A stretch of DNA of 64,000 nt from an uncultured Sphingomonadales bacterium. Lineage in GTDB: Bacteria; Pseudomonadota; Alphaproteobacteria; Sphingomonadales; Sphingomonadaceae. Both the position numbers and the translations under genes were made by a program. The first letter of the stretch is position 1. The number at the start of each line of letters is the position of its first letter. The stretch lies in assembly GCA_903839675.1 (NCBI GenBank), contig CAIMDB010000006.1:21822-85821 (forward strand). Reading direction: 5' to 3'. The notes below the pieces were generated by a model that saw only the letters and a list, made by a program, of their open reading frames with translations, did not search any database and had not been told where the DNA came from. Below are positions 35,580-44,541 of this stretch, piece by piece.

Positions 35580-38468
35580 TTATTTTGTGGGCGCAGCGCT
35601 CTCCGGCGCAACGACCATGGAGAACGTTTTATTGGCCTTCAGATAGCGCTTCGCCAGCTTCTGCAAGGTGGCGGGCGTCATCGATTTCAGGTCTGCCCCC
35701 CAGCTCAGCAAATTGTCGACGCGCATCGGCTCGCTGGTCGCGCCGGACAGTTGCGACAGCCAGAACATGTTGCCGGTCTGCGCGCGGGCAAGGCGTTGCA
35801 GCATCGGGCCGACGGCGCGCTGCAATTCGTCTGGTGTCACGGGTTTAGACGCGAGGTCCTTTGCAATGGCGCGGGCGCGCACGAAGAAGGCATCGACCGA
35901 TTCCGGCTTCACCTGCGCCATTACGGTAAAGTTGCCGCCGCTGTCGAAGGTGGAGGGCCAGCTGCTCGACACATCGGGGCTGTAGCTTGCCCCTTCGCCT
36001 TCGCGGAACTGCTCGAACAGACGGTCTGTGAAGATCCCCGCCAGCATATCCAGCTGGCGGCCGGTGCGGACATTCGCCATGCCACCCCCCGTTGCCCAAG
36101 AGAGGACAGCCACCGCCTGATCGGGTGAGCCCTTATGCGTCAGGCGGACGGGCGTCTTGGTGGGCTTTGGCCCGGATGACATGTCGCTGCCCTTCAGCGC
36201 AACCGCCAAAGGCCGGGCGGGCAAGGCACCAAAGGTTTCAAGGATGATTGGCTTTACCGCATCAGGATCAAAGTCGCCAAAGATGGAAAGCTCGATGGGG
36301 CCAGTTGCAAGCACCGGTTCCCAAAAGGCGCGAAAGGCTTCTGGCGTCAGGGCTTCGGCATCGGCCTTGCCGGGAGTGCTCCAGCGCTTGTCGCCGCTGC
36401 GCAGATATTGGCCAAGTTCGCGGCCAACCACATCACGCGGCGATGAGTCGGCGGTGCGCAGGCCGAGGATCGCGGCGGCCTTGGTCCGAATAACAGGCGC
36501 CGGGTCCCAGCCGGGGGCGGTAAATTTTGCGGCCATCAGCTTGAGCTGATCGGCAAGATCCGCCGGGCGGGTCAGGGCCCGCATGGTGAAGGCGCTTTCG
36601 CCGGTGTCGATCGCCATGTTGATCTGGCGGCCGCTGGTCATGCGTTCCAACTGGTCCTGCTTCAGCGTGCCGATGCCGCTTTGGACGAGTGCGCCCGGCC
36701 CCGCCCAAGCCGCTGTCAGGCGATCCCGCGGCAGGGACTTCATGCCGTTGCCGAAACGGGCGGAGACATAAACCCGACCGGCCTCAGACGAAGAGGGGCT
36801 GAGCATAACCTTGGTCCCGTTGGACAGCGTGAGGACATCAAGATCAACGCCCTTAAAGCGCTGCGTGCCGGTGATAGTCCCCGCCGGACCGGCCTTTGGC
36901 AGTTGATCGAACGTGATCTGTGCCTGATCGCGGTCGGTGGTCAGCGCGGTGACGGGCGCAGCAATGGCGGCAGCAAGTTGTTCTGCGCCATCAGTCTGTT
37001 CGGTCTGGCTGGACACAAAGGCGCGCGGGCCGGTGCCGGAAAAGAGGCGCTGGGTTGCCTTTAACACATCTGCCGGACGGATCTTGTCTTTGAGAGCTCC
37101 AAAGACATCACGGGCCACTTCCGGGCTGGCGACAGTCTCACGGATGTTGACGGCCTCGACCAGATCATCCGCCTGCTTAGCGCTGGCCTCTGCGCGTGCC
37201 GTTTCCACCTGCACGTCGAGCAGTGCTGTGAATTCGTTGGTTTCCCGATCAATCTCCGCCTGTGTCGGTAGGTTGACGAGCGCATCAGCAATGACGGCGC
37301 GCACATCGCCCAAGGCAGGGCGCCAATCCTCTCCCAAGGGGAGGATTGAGACAAAGGTCGCGTCGGTAGACCGCGCGACATTTTCCTGCTGCACATCGGC
37401 CTGAAGGAAGCTGCCTCCCGCACGGGCGCGCTGCTCCAGACGGCGGTTGATGAGGCGTGAGGCGACGATTTCGATGAGGCGCCCCTGGTTAAGCGCAATC
37501 GTATCATCCACCTGCGTCCATGGGCGCAGCCAAGCGAGGCTGACGGACGTTGGCAGGCCGGGTTCTGCGATAAAACTGGTTGTCGGTGCGATGGGCGTCG
37601 GGCGGCCAAGATCCACGGAGGGGACGGGGCCTGCGGCGACCGGCTTCCAGTCCGAGAAATACTTGCTGATCAGTTGCGCGAAGACCACCGGATCGCCGTC
37701 ACCCGACATGGCGATGACGGTGTTGTCAGGGCGGTACCACCGGTCGTGAAAGCCGCGCAGTGAAGCGGATGTGGCCTTGGCGAGCGAGTCCAGGTTGCCG
37801 ATGGGGGAGCGGTCGGCCAAGGGCTGGCCTGCATAAAAGAGCTTGGAGGCGGCATCGGCGATGCGGACCTGGGCGCCATCCTGTTCGCGCGCTTCGGCAG
37901 AGACGGTGCGGCGTTCTGCGTCGACTTCTGCTGCCGAAATCGTTGGTCCGGACATCATGCCCGACAGGATCTTCATGCTTTCATTGAGCGCAGGGAAACC
38001 GGCATTGGGCAGGTCCAGCTTATAGACCGTCTGCGTGGGCGAAGTGATGGCGTTGCTGTCATTGCCGAAGGTCGCACCCAGACGCTGCCAGACACGCTTG
38101 GCCTCACCATCGGTCACATATTTGGAGCCGCGGAAGGACAGATGCTCGATGAAATGAGCATAGCCGCGCTCATTCTCACGCTCCATCAGCGAGCCTGCAT
38201 CAATCGCCACACGGATCGAGACTTGCCCCGGCGGGACGCGGTTGCGACGCACGGCATAGCGCAGGCCATTGGGCAATTCCCCAAAGATCCACTGCTTGTC
38301 GACCGGAATGTCGCTGTTCTTGTAAAGCCAGGGGACGTCGGCTTCGACAGGCGCAACCTTGGTCGCGGCGGCCTTCGGCTTTGCGGGGGTTTTGGCGGCC
38401 GGAGAAGCGGCGACAAGGGCGAAGCCTGATAGGGCGAGCGTGAGGGAACGCAGGAAGGGGAAACGCAT
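35580..38468 (-). CDS. Exported M16 family zinc metallopeptidase (two-domain pitrilysin-like)
   Basis: 962 aa from ATG 38468. A signal peptide (about residues 1-22) and an Ala/Pro/Lys-rich linker precede the catalytic half, whose inverted zinc motif is His105-Phe-Ile-Glu108-His109 (HFIEH) with a downstream Glu in AERRTVSAEARE. The second half (from about residue 520) is the inactive M16 domain. Likely a periplasmic or cell-surface peptidase degrading peptides. An in-frame extension to 38573 is less plausible because the inner ATG gives the signal peptide its N-terminus. Confidence 0.9.
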   Translation of the reverse strand: MRFPFLRSLTLALSGFALVAASPAAKTPAKPKAAATKVAPVEADVPWLYKNSDIPVDKQWIFGELPNGLRYAVRRNRVPPGQVSIRVAIDAGSLMERENERGYAHFIEHLSFRGSKYVTDGEAKRVWQRLGATFGNDSNAITSPTQTVYKLDLPNAGFPALNESMKILSGMMSGPTISAAEVDAERRTVSAEAREQDGAQVRIADAASKLFYAGQPLADRSPIGNLDSLAKATSASLRGFHDRWYRPDNTVIAMSGDGDPVVFAQLISKYFSDWKPVAAGPVPSVDLGRPTPIAPTTSFIAEPGLPTSVSLAWLRPWTQVDDTIALNQGRLIEIVASRLINRRLEQRARAGGSFLQADVQQENVARSTDATFVSILPLGEDWRPALGDVRAVIADALVNLPTQAEIDRETNEFTALLDVQVETARAEASAKQADDLVEAVNIRETVASPEVARDVFGALKDKIRPADVLKATQRLFSGTGPRAFVSSQTEQTDGAEQLAAAIAAPVTALTTDRDQAQITFDQLPKAGPAGTITGTQRFKGVDLDVLTLSNGTKVMLSPSSSEAGRVYVSARFGNGMKSLPRDRLTAAWAGPGALVQSGIGTLKQDQLERMTSGRQINMAIDTGESAFTMRALTRPADLADQLKLMAAKFTAPGWDPAPVIRTKAAAILGLRTADSSPRDVVGRELGQYLRSGDKRWSTPGKADAEALTPEAFRAFWEPVLATGPIELSIFGDFDPDAVKPIILETFGALPARPLAVALKGSDMSSGPKPTKTPVRLTHKGSPDQAVAVLSWATGGGMANVRTGRQLDMLAGIFTDRLFEQFREGEGASYSPDVSSSWPSTFDSGGNFTVMAQVKPESVDAFFVRARAIAKDLASKPVTPDELQRAVGPMLQRLARAQTGNMFWLSQLSGATSEPMRVDNLLSWGADLKSMTPATLQKLAKRYLKANKTFSMVVAPESAAPTK

Positions 38469-38574
38469 GGCGTATTTGCTAACCATCCATGCCCATGAAA
38501 GCCAATGAAAAACCGGCAATGCCGTCTGGCGCCTGTAAGCGGACCATGCCACATTGGCCGCCAAGGGAGGCATT

Positions 38575-38742
38575 ATGCCAGAATATAGATCCGTATCCTA
38601 TTCCGCGACCAAGGCCGGCATCGGCTTTGGCAGTGCGTTGGCGATCACCATTTCATGGTCGCTGCACAAGTCTGTCCTGTGGGCGATCATCCAAGGCTTC
38701 TTCTCTTGGTTTTACGTCGCCTATTATCTGATCACCCGATGA
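38575..38742 (+). CDS. Small hydrophobic protein (55 aa) coupled to apt
   Basis: 55 aa from ATG 38575 with a strong AAGGGAGG ribosome site. A polar N-terminus (MPEYRSVSYSATKAGIGFGS) and one membrane-length hydrophobic stretch (about residues 20-52) with SLHKSVLWAIIQGFFSWFYV. Short proteins with this Lys-Ser-x-Leu-Trp-Ala-Ile and Trp-Phe-Tyr-Val pattern are conserved in many bacteria but have no assigned function. Its TGA overlaps the apt start (ATGA), so apt translation is coupled to it. Confidence 0.75.
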   Translation: MPEYRSVSYSATKAGIGFGSALAITISWSLHKSVLWAIIQGFFSWFYVAYYLITR

Positions 38743-39275
38743 TCGATGATCCGCTGCGGAACCTCATCCGCACCATCCCGGACTTCCCGAAGCCCGGCAT
38801 CCAGTTCCGCGATATCACGACGGTGCTGCGCGACGCGGAAGGTTTTGGCCTCGCGATAGAACGGATGCGCGCGGCGCTGGACGGCCACGACGTCAACATG
38901 ATTGCGGGGATCGAGGCACGCGGCTTCATCTTTGGCGCGGCTTTGGCGCGGGAGATGGGGCTGGGTTTTGTGCCAATCCGCAAGAAGGACAAGCTGCCCG
39001 GCCGGACCATCGGGATGAACTATGCGCTGGAATATGGGCAGGACCGGATCGAGATCCACGATGATGCCGTCGGCAAGGGAGACCGGATTGCGCTCATCGA
39101 TGATCTGATTGCCACGGGCGGCACCGCGATTGCGGCCACCCGCTTGCTGCGGTCGGCGGGGACGGAAGTGCCGGTTGCGGTATTCTTGGTCGATCTGCCC
39201 GATCTCGGCGGGGCGGACCGGCTTTCGGAAGAAGGGCCCGTCGTCCACAGCCTCGTTGCGTTTGACGGGCATTGA
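38739..39275 (+). CDS. apt: Adenine phosphoribosyltransferase
   Basis: 178 aa from ATG 38739. Salvages adenine with PRPP to AMP. Motifs: IRTIPDFPKPGIQFRDITTVL at the N-terminus, GIEARGFIFGAALA, IRKKDKLPG, and the PRPP loop ALIDDLIATGGTAIA. The start lies in an ATGA overlap with the small membrane protein gene. Confidence 0.96.
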   Translation: MIDDPLRNLIRTIPDFPKPGIQFRDITTVLRDAEGFGLAIERMRAALDGHDVNMIAGIEARGFIFGAALAREMGLGFVPIRKKDKLPGRTIGMNYALEYGQDRIEIHDDAVGKGDRIALIDDLIATGGTAIAATRLLRSAGTEVPVAVFLVDLPDLGGADRLSEEGPVVHSLVAFDGH

Positions 39276-39319
39276 CGCTTTCTCTGGCATCCGGTGATCT
39301 GAACCGGTAGCGCAATTTC

Positions 39320-41590
39320 ATGCCCAAGCACCCCCATCACAGCAAGTCCAACGGTCTTCCGACCCGACAGCAGATCTTAGACTTTATCACCACGTCCGAC
39401 ACAGCGGCCGGCAAGCGCGAGATTGCGCGCGCCTTTGGCTTGCTGGGCAATGAGAAGATCGCGCTGAAGGCGCTGCTCAAGGACATGGCCGATGAAGGGC
39501 TGATCGACAGCGCGCCGGGCCGCGCCTTCCACAAGATGGGCGGGCTGCCCAAGGTGACGGTGCTGCGCATCGTAGATGTGGACGACGCGCAGGTCATCGC
39601 GATCCCGGAACATTGGGAGGCCGAAGGCAAACCGCCGCCGCGCCTGCGCGTTGTGGAGCGCGGCAAGCGCTCTGCGCTTGGCGTGGGGGATCGCATCCTC
39701 GCCCGCACCGAAGAACAGGGCGCAGGCTATGTCGCCCACCCGATGAAGAAGCTCGCGCGGAGTGAGGAACAGCTGCTCGGCGTCGTGGCCAAGGACGGGG
39801 ACCGGTACTGGCTGCGCGCTATCGATAAGCGCGAGCGGCGCGATACGCCCATTTCCGATCTGGGTGAGGCAGGTGAGGGCAACCTTGTGCTGGCCGAGAA
39901 AACTGGCCGTCCGCCGCGCATCACGGCGAAGGTCGTGGAGATTTTGGGCGATCCGTTCGCGCCCAAATCCTTCAGCCTGATCGCCATCCACAAGTTCAAT
40001 ATCCCGCACGTCTTTTCCGAAGAGCTGTTGCAGGAAGCCGAGACGATGGCCGCGCAAAGCCTTGGTGAACGCGAAGACCTGCGCCATCTGCCCATCGTCG
40101 CGATTGACCCTGTTGATGCGCGGGACTTTGACGATGCCGTCTGGGCCTCCCCGCGGGATGATGGCGGGTTTGATGCCATTGTCGCCATTGCCGATGTCAG
40201 CTTTTACGTCCGCCCAGGCAGCGCGCTCGACCGTGAGGCGCGTAAGCGCGGCAACAGCGTTTACTTCCCAGATCGCGTCGTGCCGATGCTGCCCGAACAC
40301 CTCTCCGCCGACGTCTGCTCGCTGCGGGCGGGGGAAGATCGTGCGGCGATGGCGTGCCACATGGTCATTGATGCCAAGGGCCAGATGGTCAGCTGGCGCT
40401 TCTCCCGCGCGGTCATCAAGGTCGCAGCGAACATCCCCTATGAGGATGCACAGGCCGCGATTGACGGCGTGAAGCCCCATGACCTGACCGAGGTTGCGCT
40501 GCGCCCGTTATGGGCGTGCTGGGCGCTTTTGTTCAAGGCGCGGGAAAAGCGCGAGCCGCTGGACCTCGACCTGCCCGAACGCCGCGTGGAGCTGGACGAG
40601 AAGGGCCGTATCCAATCGGTCGCGCCGCGTGAACGGCTGGATGCGCATAAGCTGATCGAGGATTACATGATCGCGGCCAACGTCGCCGCCGCCAAAGCGC
40701 TGGAGGCGAAGAAGGCGCCGGTCATGTACCGCATCCATGAACCGCCGAGCCGCGAAAAGCTCGTCGCGCTCAAGGAATATCTGGCGACGTTTGAGATTGC
40801 CTTTGCGCTGGGGCAGGTCGTCACGCCCGCCACCTTCAACCGCCTGATCGATAAGCTGGGCGAGGTTGAATTCCGCACCGAGGTGATGGAGCAGATCCTG
40901 CGCAGCCAGACACAGGCCTATTACGGCCCGCAGAACAGCGGCCATTTCGGCCTCTCGCTCGGGTCCTACGCGCACTTCACCTCACCCATCCGCCGCTATT
41001 CGGATTTGATCGTCCACCGCTCCCTCGTCGGCGCTTACGGCCTCAATCCGCAAGGCGAAGCGACCGCGCTCACCAAGGACGATGCCGAGCGGATGAAGCT
41101 CATCGGCGAGGTCATCTCCGCGGCCGAACGCCGCGCGATGGAGGCGGAGCGCGAGACCGTGGACCGCTATGTCGCCGCCTTCCTCGCCATGCGCGTGGGG
41201 GAGATTGTCGCCACGCGGATCACCGGCGTCACCAATTTCGGCTTCTTCGCCACCGTCGAAGGGCTGGGCGGCGACGGGCTGGTGCCGATCTCCACGCTGG
41301 GCACGGAATATTTCCGCTTTGATGAGGCGCATAAGTCTCTCATCGGGGAGCAGACCGGCGAGACGTTCCGCATCGGCCAGCACATCGATTTGCGTTTGGC
41401 AGAGGCCAACCCCATTTCAGGCGCACTGCGTTTTGAATTGCCGGAAGGGGCGAGCCACTTGCCCATGCCCGGCGGGAACAGAGGCCGCGATGGGGACAAA
41501 GGAAAAGACCGCAAAGACCGCGTCCGCCGCCCCGCAATGGGCCAGCGCGGACGGCCGGGCAACATCCGCCATCAGGGGCGGCGGAAGTAG
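39320..41590 (+). CDS. rnr: Ribonuclease R
   Basis: 756 aa. Processive 3'-5' exoribonuclease of structured RNA. An N-terminal winged-helix region (about residues 10-75), cold-shock-like OB domains (about 80-240), the RNB catalytic domain with the metal-binding aspartates in DPVDARDFDD (263-272), then an S1 domain (about 630-715, GEIVATRITGVTNFGFF) and a basic Arg/Lys/Gly tail of about 30 residues, all as in RNase R. Confidence 0.95.
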   Translation: MPKHPHHSKSNGLPTRQQILDFITTSDTAAGKREIARAFGLLGNEKIALKALLKDMADEGLIDSAPGRAFHKMGGLPKVTVLRIVDVDDAQVIAIPEHWEAEGKPPPRLRVVERGKRSALGVGDRILARTEEQGAGYVAHPMKKLARSEEQLLGVVAKDGDRYWLRAIDKRERRDTPISDLGEAGEGNLVLAEKTGRPPRITAKVVEILGDPFAPKSFSLIAIHKFNIPHVFSEELLQEAETMAAQSLGEREDLRHLPIVAIDPVDARDFDDAVWASPRDDGGFDAIVAIADVSFYVRPGSALDREARKRGNSVYFPDRVVPMLPEHLSADVCSLRAGEDRAAMACHMVIDAKGQMVSWRFSRAVIKVAANIPYEDAQAAIDGVKPHDLTEVALRPLWACWALLFKAREKREPLDLDLPERRVELDEKGRIQSVAPRERLDAHKLIEDYMIAANVAAAKALEAKKAPVMYRIHEPPSREKLVALKEYLATFEIAFALGQVVTPATFNRLIDKLGEVEFRTEVMEQILRSQTQAYYGPQNSGHFGLSLGSYAHFTSPIRRYSDLIVHRSLVGAYGLNPQGEATALTKDDAERMKLIGEVISAAERRAMEAERETVDRYVAAFLAMRVGEIVATRITGVTNFGFFATVEGLGGDGLVPISTLGTEYFRFDEAHKSLIGEQTGETFRIGQHIDLRLAEANPISGALRFELPEGASHLPMPGGNRGRDGDKGKDRKDRVRRPAMGQRGRPGNIRHQGRRK

Positions 41591-41624
41591 GGGGCTTTTC
41601 CCGTCTTCCTCCCAAACCCCAACC

Positions 41625-41731
41625 CGTCATTCCCGCGAAGGCGGGAATCTATGAACACCGAATGTCCCGAATAAGACGCCTCAATCGCTCAGGTGAGATG
41701 CAAATAGATGCCAGCCTTCGCTGGCATGACG
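41625..41731. repeat. Inverted REP pair with compensatory changes (GCGAAGGC core)
   Basis: A 28-base hairpin (41625-41652) and an inverted second copy (41704-41731) match except at four positions. The four differences form two base pairs: T-A becomes G-C and C-G becomes A-T, so each copy stays a perfect hairpin. This is strong evidence that the folded form is selected or copied as such. The element lies between rnr and the next gene. Confidence 0.85.
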
Positions 41732-41806
41732 AAAGGGGGAGGGCGAGGCGCGGACGCACCACAGCACCCCCATTTGAAATCCACCCCCACAGCCCTATGA
41801 GCAGCC

Positions 41807-42301
41807 ATGTCTCTTGATCTCTCCCGCCTGTTCATCGGCACGCTCGATTACACCATCCCCTTTGCCGCACTGGATGATGTGCGGTTTGAACGCATCCTGC
41901 GCGGCTTTGGCAGCCATTATGTTGTGCACCCGACCTCACAATCGAGCTTCACCTTCGCGCGCGGCGAAGGGTTTGATAAGTTTGAGAAATGGGATGCCTT
42001 TGCCTATGTCGATGGCGGCACCCTCACGCGCCTGCGGGAACAAGTGGAGCTGGAGACGGACCCCGGCTCCAACATCGCGATCCTGCCGCCCCCCTGGTCC
42101 GGCCTGCGCCTGACCCTCAACGTCCGCGTGGTCCTCATCTTCTGGGCGCTCGGCCTCATCATCGCGCGGAGCTTTACCGGCGGAGACTGGCTCTTCTGGC
42201 TGATCGGATTTCTGACGCTCTACGGCGCCCACGTCGCGCTGATCCGGCGGAGTTTGAAGAAGAAGCTCGCGCGGTGGCTGGCGCGGGAGAGTTGGAATTA
42301 G
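41807..42301 (+). CDS. Hypothetical two-helix membrane protein
   Basis: 164 aa. A soluble N-terminal region (residues 1-100) without recognised motif, then two membrane helices (about 104-121 and 128-146) and a basic cytoplasmic tail (RRSLKKKLARWLARE). Codon use fits the host chromosome. I cannot name a family. It is the last host-like gene before the AT-richer OLD-family gene. Confidence 0.7.
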   Translation: MSLDLSRLFIGTLDYTIPFAALDDVRFERILRGFGSHYVVHPTSQSSFTFARGEGFDKFEKWDAFAYVDGGTLTRLREQVELETDPGSNIAILPPPWSGLRLTLNVRVVLIFWALGLIIARSFTGGDWLFWLIGFLTLYGAHVALIRRSLKKKLARWLARESWN

Positions 42302-42464
42302 GGGGCGGGCTTTGAGAAAGCGCCAGCGGATGTCTCGCTGACAGAGAGGCTGTCTATCTGTTTCGCCGCAAAATCCTCGAATAGTTCGCCATTTTGGCTC
42401 CTAAAATCAGGGCTGTTTTAATCGGCCATGAAAGGCATCGTCTTTAGCGAGGGTCTAACCCGAG

Positions 42465-42493
42465 TTGACAACCACACGTCCAAATTCGATACC
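42465..42493 (+). promoter_or_regulatory. Candidate promoter for the OLD-family gene
   Basis: A perfect TTGACA -35 box at 42465-42470 is followed after 17 bases by GATACC (42488-42493), a weak -10. A transcript from here would begin downstream of the ATG at 42428, which supports the GTG at 42566 as the true start. The surrounding 264 bases hold no other gene. Confidence 0.35.
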
Positions 42494-42565
42494 ATTCACT
42501 CTGAATACAAATTACGCCATCTTGGCATCGACTGTAAATTTGTATGGCTAATAGTGGGGGGTATT

Positions 42566-44533
42566 GTGAAGCTCATTCGTGCTCACGCGACCAATTATCG
42601 CAACATTATCGACTCAAACCCAGTAGATATTGGGCAATCTACTTGCCTCGTAGGAAAAAACGAAGCTGGAAAGTCAGCCTTTTTGAAGGCGCTCGAAGGA
42701 CTAAGGTCTACAGATAAATCCTTTGTCGATTATGGTAAGGTCACTAACTACCCGCGTCGCGCTTATGCGGACTACGCCAAGAACCACGGCGACCACGAAG
42801 CCGAAGTAATGAGCACGATTTGGGAGCTTGATGAAGCTGACGTGGCTGCGATTACAGCTGTGCTTGGCGCAAAAGCTCTGAAGAGTCAGACTTTAGAGAT
42901 TTTCAAGACCTACGAGCAAACGGTCGCAACGTGGAACGTTCCGCTGGACGAAACGGCAGTGATCGCGCATTTAGTCGAGGCCCACGGACTAACGACAGAA
43001 GAACGTACTCTCTTGGCCGGGGCGACCAGCACCGCGCGAGTGGCAACTTTGCTAGAAGAAACAGATGGGCGGTCCGACGGGCAGCAATCGCTTCTGGAAA
43101 CGATAAACGGATTTCGAGAAAACGACGCTGAGCTGAAGGCTCTCGACATACTTAATTCCAGAATGCCACGCTTCATGTACTTCTCACATTATGATCGAAT
43201 GAGCGGCGAGGTTTCTATCGAGAAACTTGCTCAAAATAAGTCTAAGGGCATCGAGATACCACACGGCGACCGCGTTTTTCTGGATTTCTTAGAATACGCA
43301 GGCACTACTTTAGAGGACCTCGCTTCGACTAACCAGTTCGAGGAACTGAATGCGAAGTGCGAGGCCGCCGCTTTGCGTATCACAGACCAAATATTCGATT
43401 ATTGGACCCAAAATGATGAGCTAAAAATCAAGGTGGTCCTTTCAGAAGGAAAGTCTGGGGACCCGGCGCCATTCAACAGTGGACCAATTGCGCGCGCGCG
43501 CGTTGAAAACGGCCTTCACGGCGTAACAGTTCCTTTCTCCGAGCGTTCTGCGGGGTTTATCTGGTTCTTCTCATTCTTGGTTAAATTTGCGCAGATTAGG
43601 AAGACGCATGGCAACGTCATTCTTCTACTTGATGAGCCGGGCCTCACACTCCACGGTACGGCTCAACTCGATCTTCTTCGCTATTTCGCGGAAGAGATTG
43701 CCCCAAATCATCAACTGATTTGGTCGACCCATTCGCCCTTCATGGTGCCACCCAATGACCTAGCTTCTGTTCGGACTGTCGAAGATGTCGTTGAAACTGA
43801 CACCCGCGGACGCAAAAAGTCCATCGGAACGAAAATAAGGTCGGATGTCCTGACCACAGACCCGCAGACAAATTTTCCTGTCTTTGGGGCAATGGGCTTT
43901 GAGATCACCCAAACGCTTATCATCGGTAAGAATACGCTGCTCGTGGAAGGGCCAAGCGATATTCTTTACCTGCAGGTTGCATCGGCGGCGCTGAAGTCTG
44001 CGGGCCGCGCGCACCTCGCAGCTAGGTGGGCCGTTTGCCCCTCGGGCGGTATCGACAAGGTGCTCCCGTTCGTGAAGCTGTTCTTCGGCAATAAGTTGAA
44101 CATTGCCGTTCTCACGGACTTCGATCGTGGTCAGCGCCGGAAACTCGATGATCTCTATCGAGCTGAGCTACTTGAAAAAGAGAGGATAATTCTTGCGACA
44201 GAAATCGCGGAAAAGGAGGAGGCTGACATTGAAGACTTCTTCGCCCCCCAATTGTTTGTGGATCTAGTGAACGCAACATACGGCCTTAAGGGCGAAAACC
44301 TACTTACCGTGGAAAAGCTCGATGCTGCCGACGCGGGAACGTGCCGCATCGTTAAGAAGGCTGAAGCGTACTTCCGGGTGCTGCCAGCAGATATTCCGGA
44401 ATTTAGCCACTATGAACCGGCAGCTTACCTACTCCAGCACCCAAAGATGTTGAGCGGCTCGAGTAAAGCGGTGAAGGACACTCTTGATCGTTTTGAAAAG
44501 GTATTTGAGAGGGTTGGAGCCTTTGCTGACTGA
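42566..44533 (+). CDS. OLD-family ATPase with C-terminal TOPRIM nuclease domain
   Basis: 655 aa from GTG 42566, preceded by a GGGGGG ribosome site; this start gives the normal KLIRAHATNYRNI opening. Walker A GKNEAGKS (30-37), a coiled-coil-like insertion, an ABC-type signature region SERSAGF (about 325-331), Walker B LLLDEPG (353-359), switch His in STHSPFM (387-393), then a TOPRIM domain with Glu461 (LLVEGPSD), the DxD pair Asp518/Asp520 (TDFDRG) and an acidic EADIEDFF. OLD proteins are ATP-regulated nucleases, several of them antiphage. No UvrD-like partner is adjacent, so it resembles class 1 OLD. Base composition is clearly lower in GC than its neighbours, implying transfer. Confidence 0.85.
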   Translation: MKLIRAHATNYRNIIDSNPVDIGQSTCLVGKNEAGKSAFLKALEGLRSTDKSFVDYGKVTNYPRRAYADYAKNHGDHEAEVMSTIWELDEADVAAITAVLGAKALKSQTLEIFKTYEQTVATWNVPLDETAVIAHLVEAHGLTTEERTLLAGATSTARVATLLEETDGRSDGQQSLLETINGFRENDAELKALDILNSRMPRFMYFSHYDRMSGEVSIEKLAQNKSKGIEIPHGDRVFLDFLEYAGTTLEDLASTNQFEELNAKCEAAALRITDQIFDYWTQNDELKIKVVLSEGKSGDPAPFNSGPIARARVENGLHGVTVPFSERSAGFIWFFSFLVKFAQIRKTHGNVILLLDEPGLTLHGTAQLDLLRYFAEEIAPNHQLIWSTHSPFMVPPNDLASVRTVEDVVETDTRGRKKSIGTKIRSDVLTTDPQTNFPVFGAMGFEITQTLIIGKNTLLVEGPSDILYLQVASAALKSAGRAHLAARWAVCPSGGIDKVLPFVKLFFGNKLNIAVLTDFDRGQRRKLDDLYRAELLEKERIILATEIAEKEEADIEDFFAPQLFVDLVNATYGLKGENLLTVEKLDAADAGTCRIVKKAEAYFRVLPADIPEFSHYEPAAYLLQHPKMLSGSSKAVKDTLDRFEKVFERVGAFAD

Positions 44534-44541
44534 TCCAACCC

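Noticed and set aside
42428..42565. ATG 42428 as start of the OLD-family gene
   Set aside because: The extra 46 residues do not look like OLD protein, a TTGACA promoter lies downstream of it, and GTG 42566 has a good ribosome site.
41807..44533. A two-gene defence operon of the membrane protein plus the OLD-family protein
   Set aside because: A 264-base gap with its own candidate promoter separates them, and the membrane protein has host-like composition.
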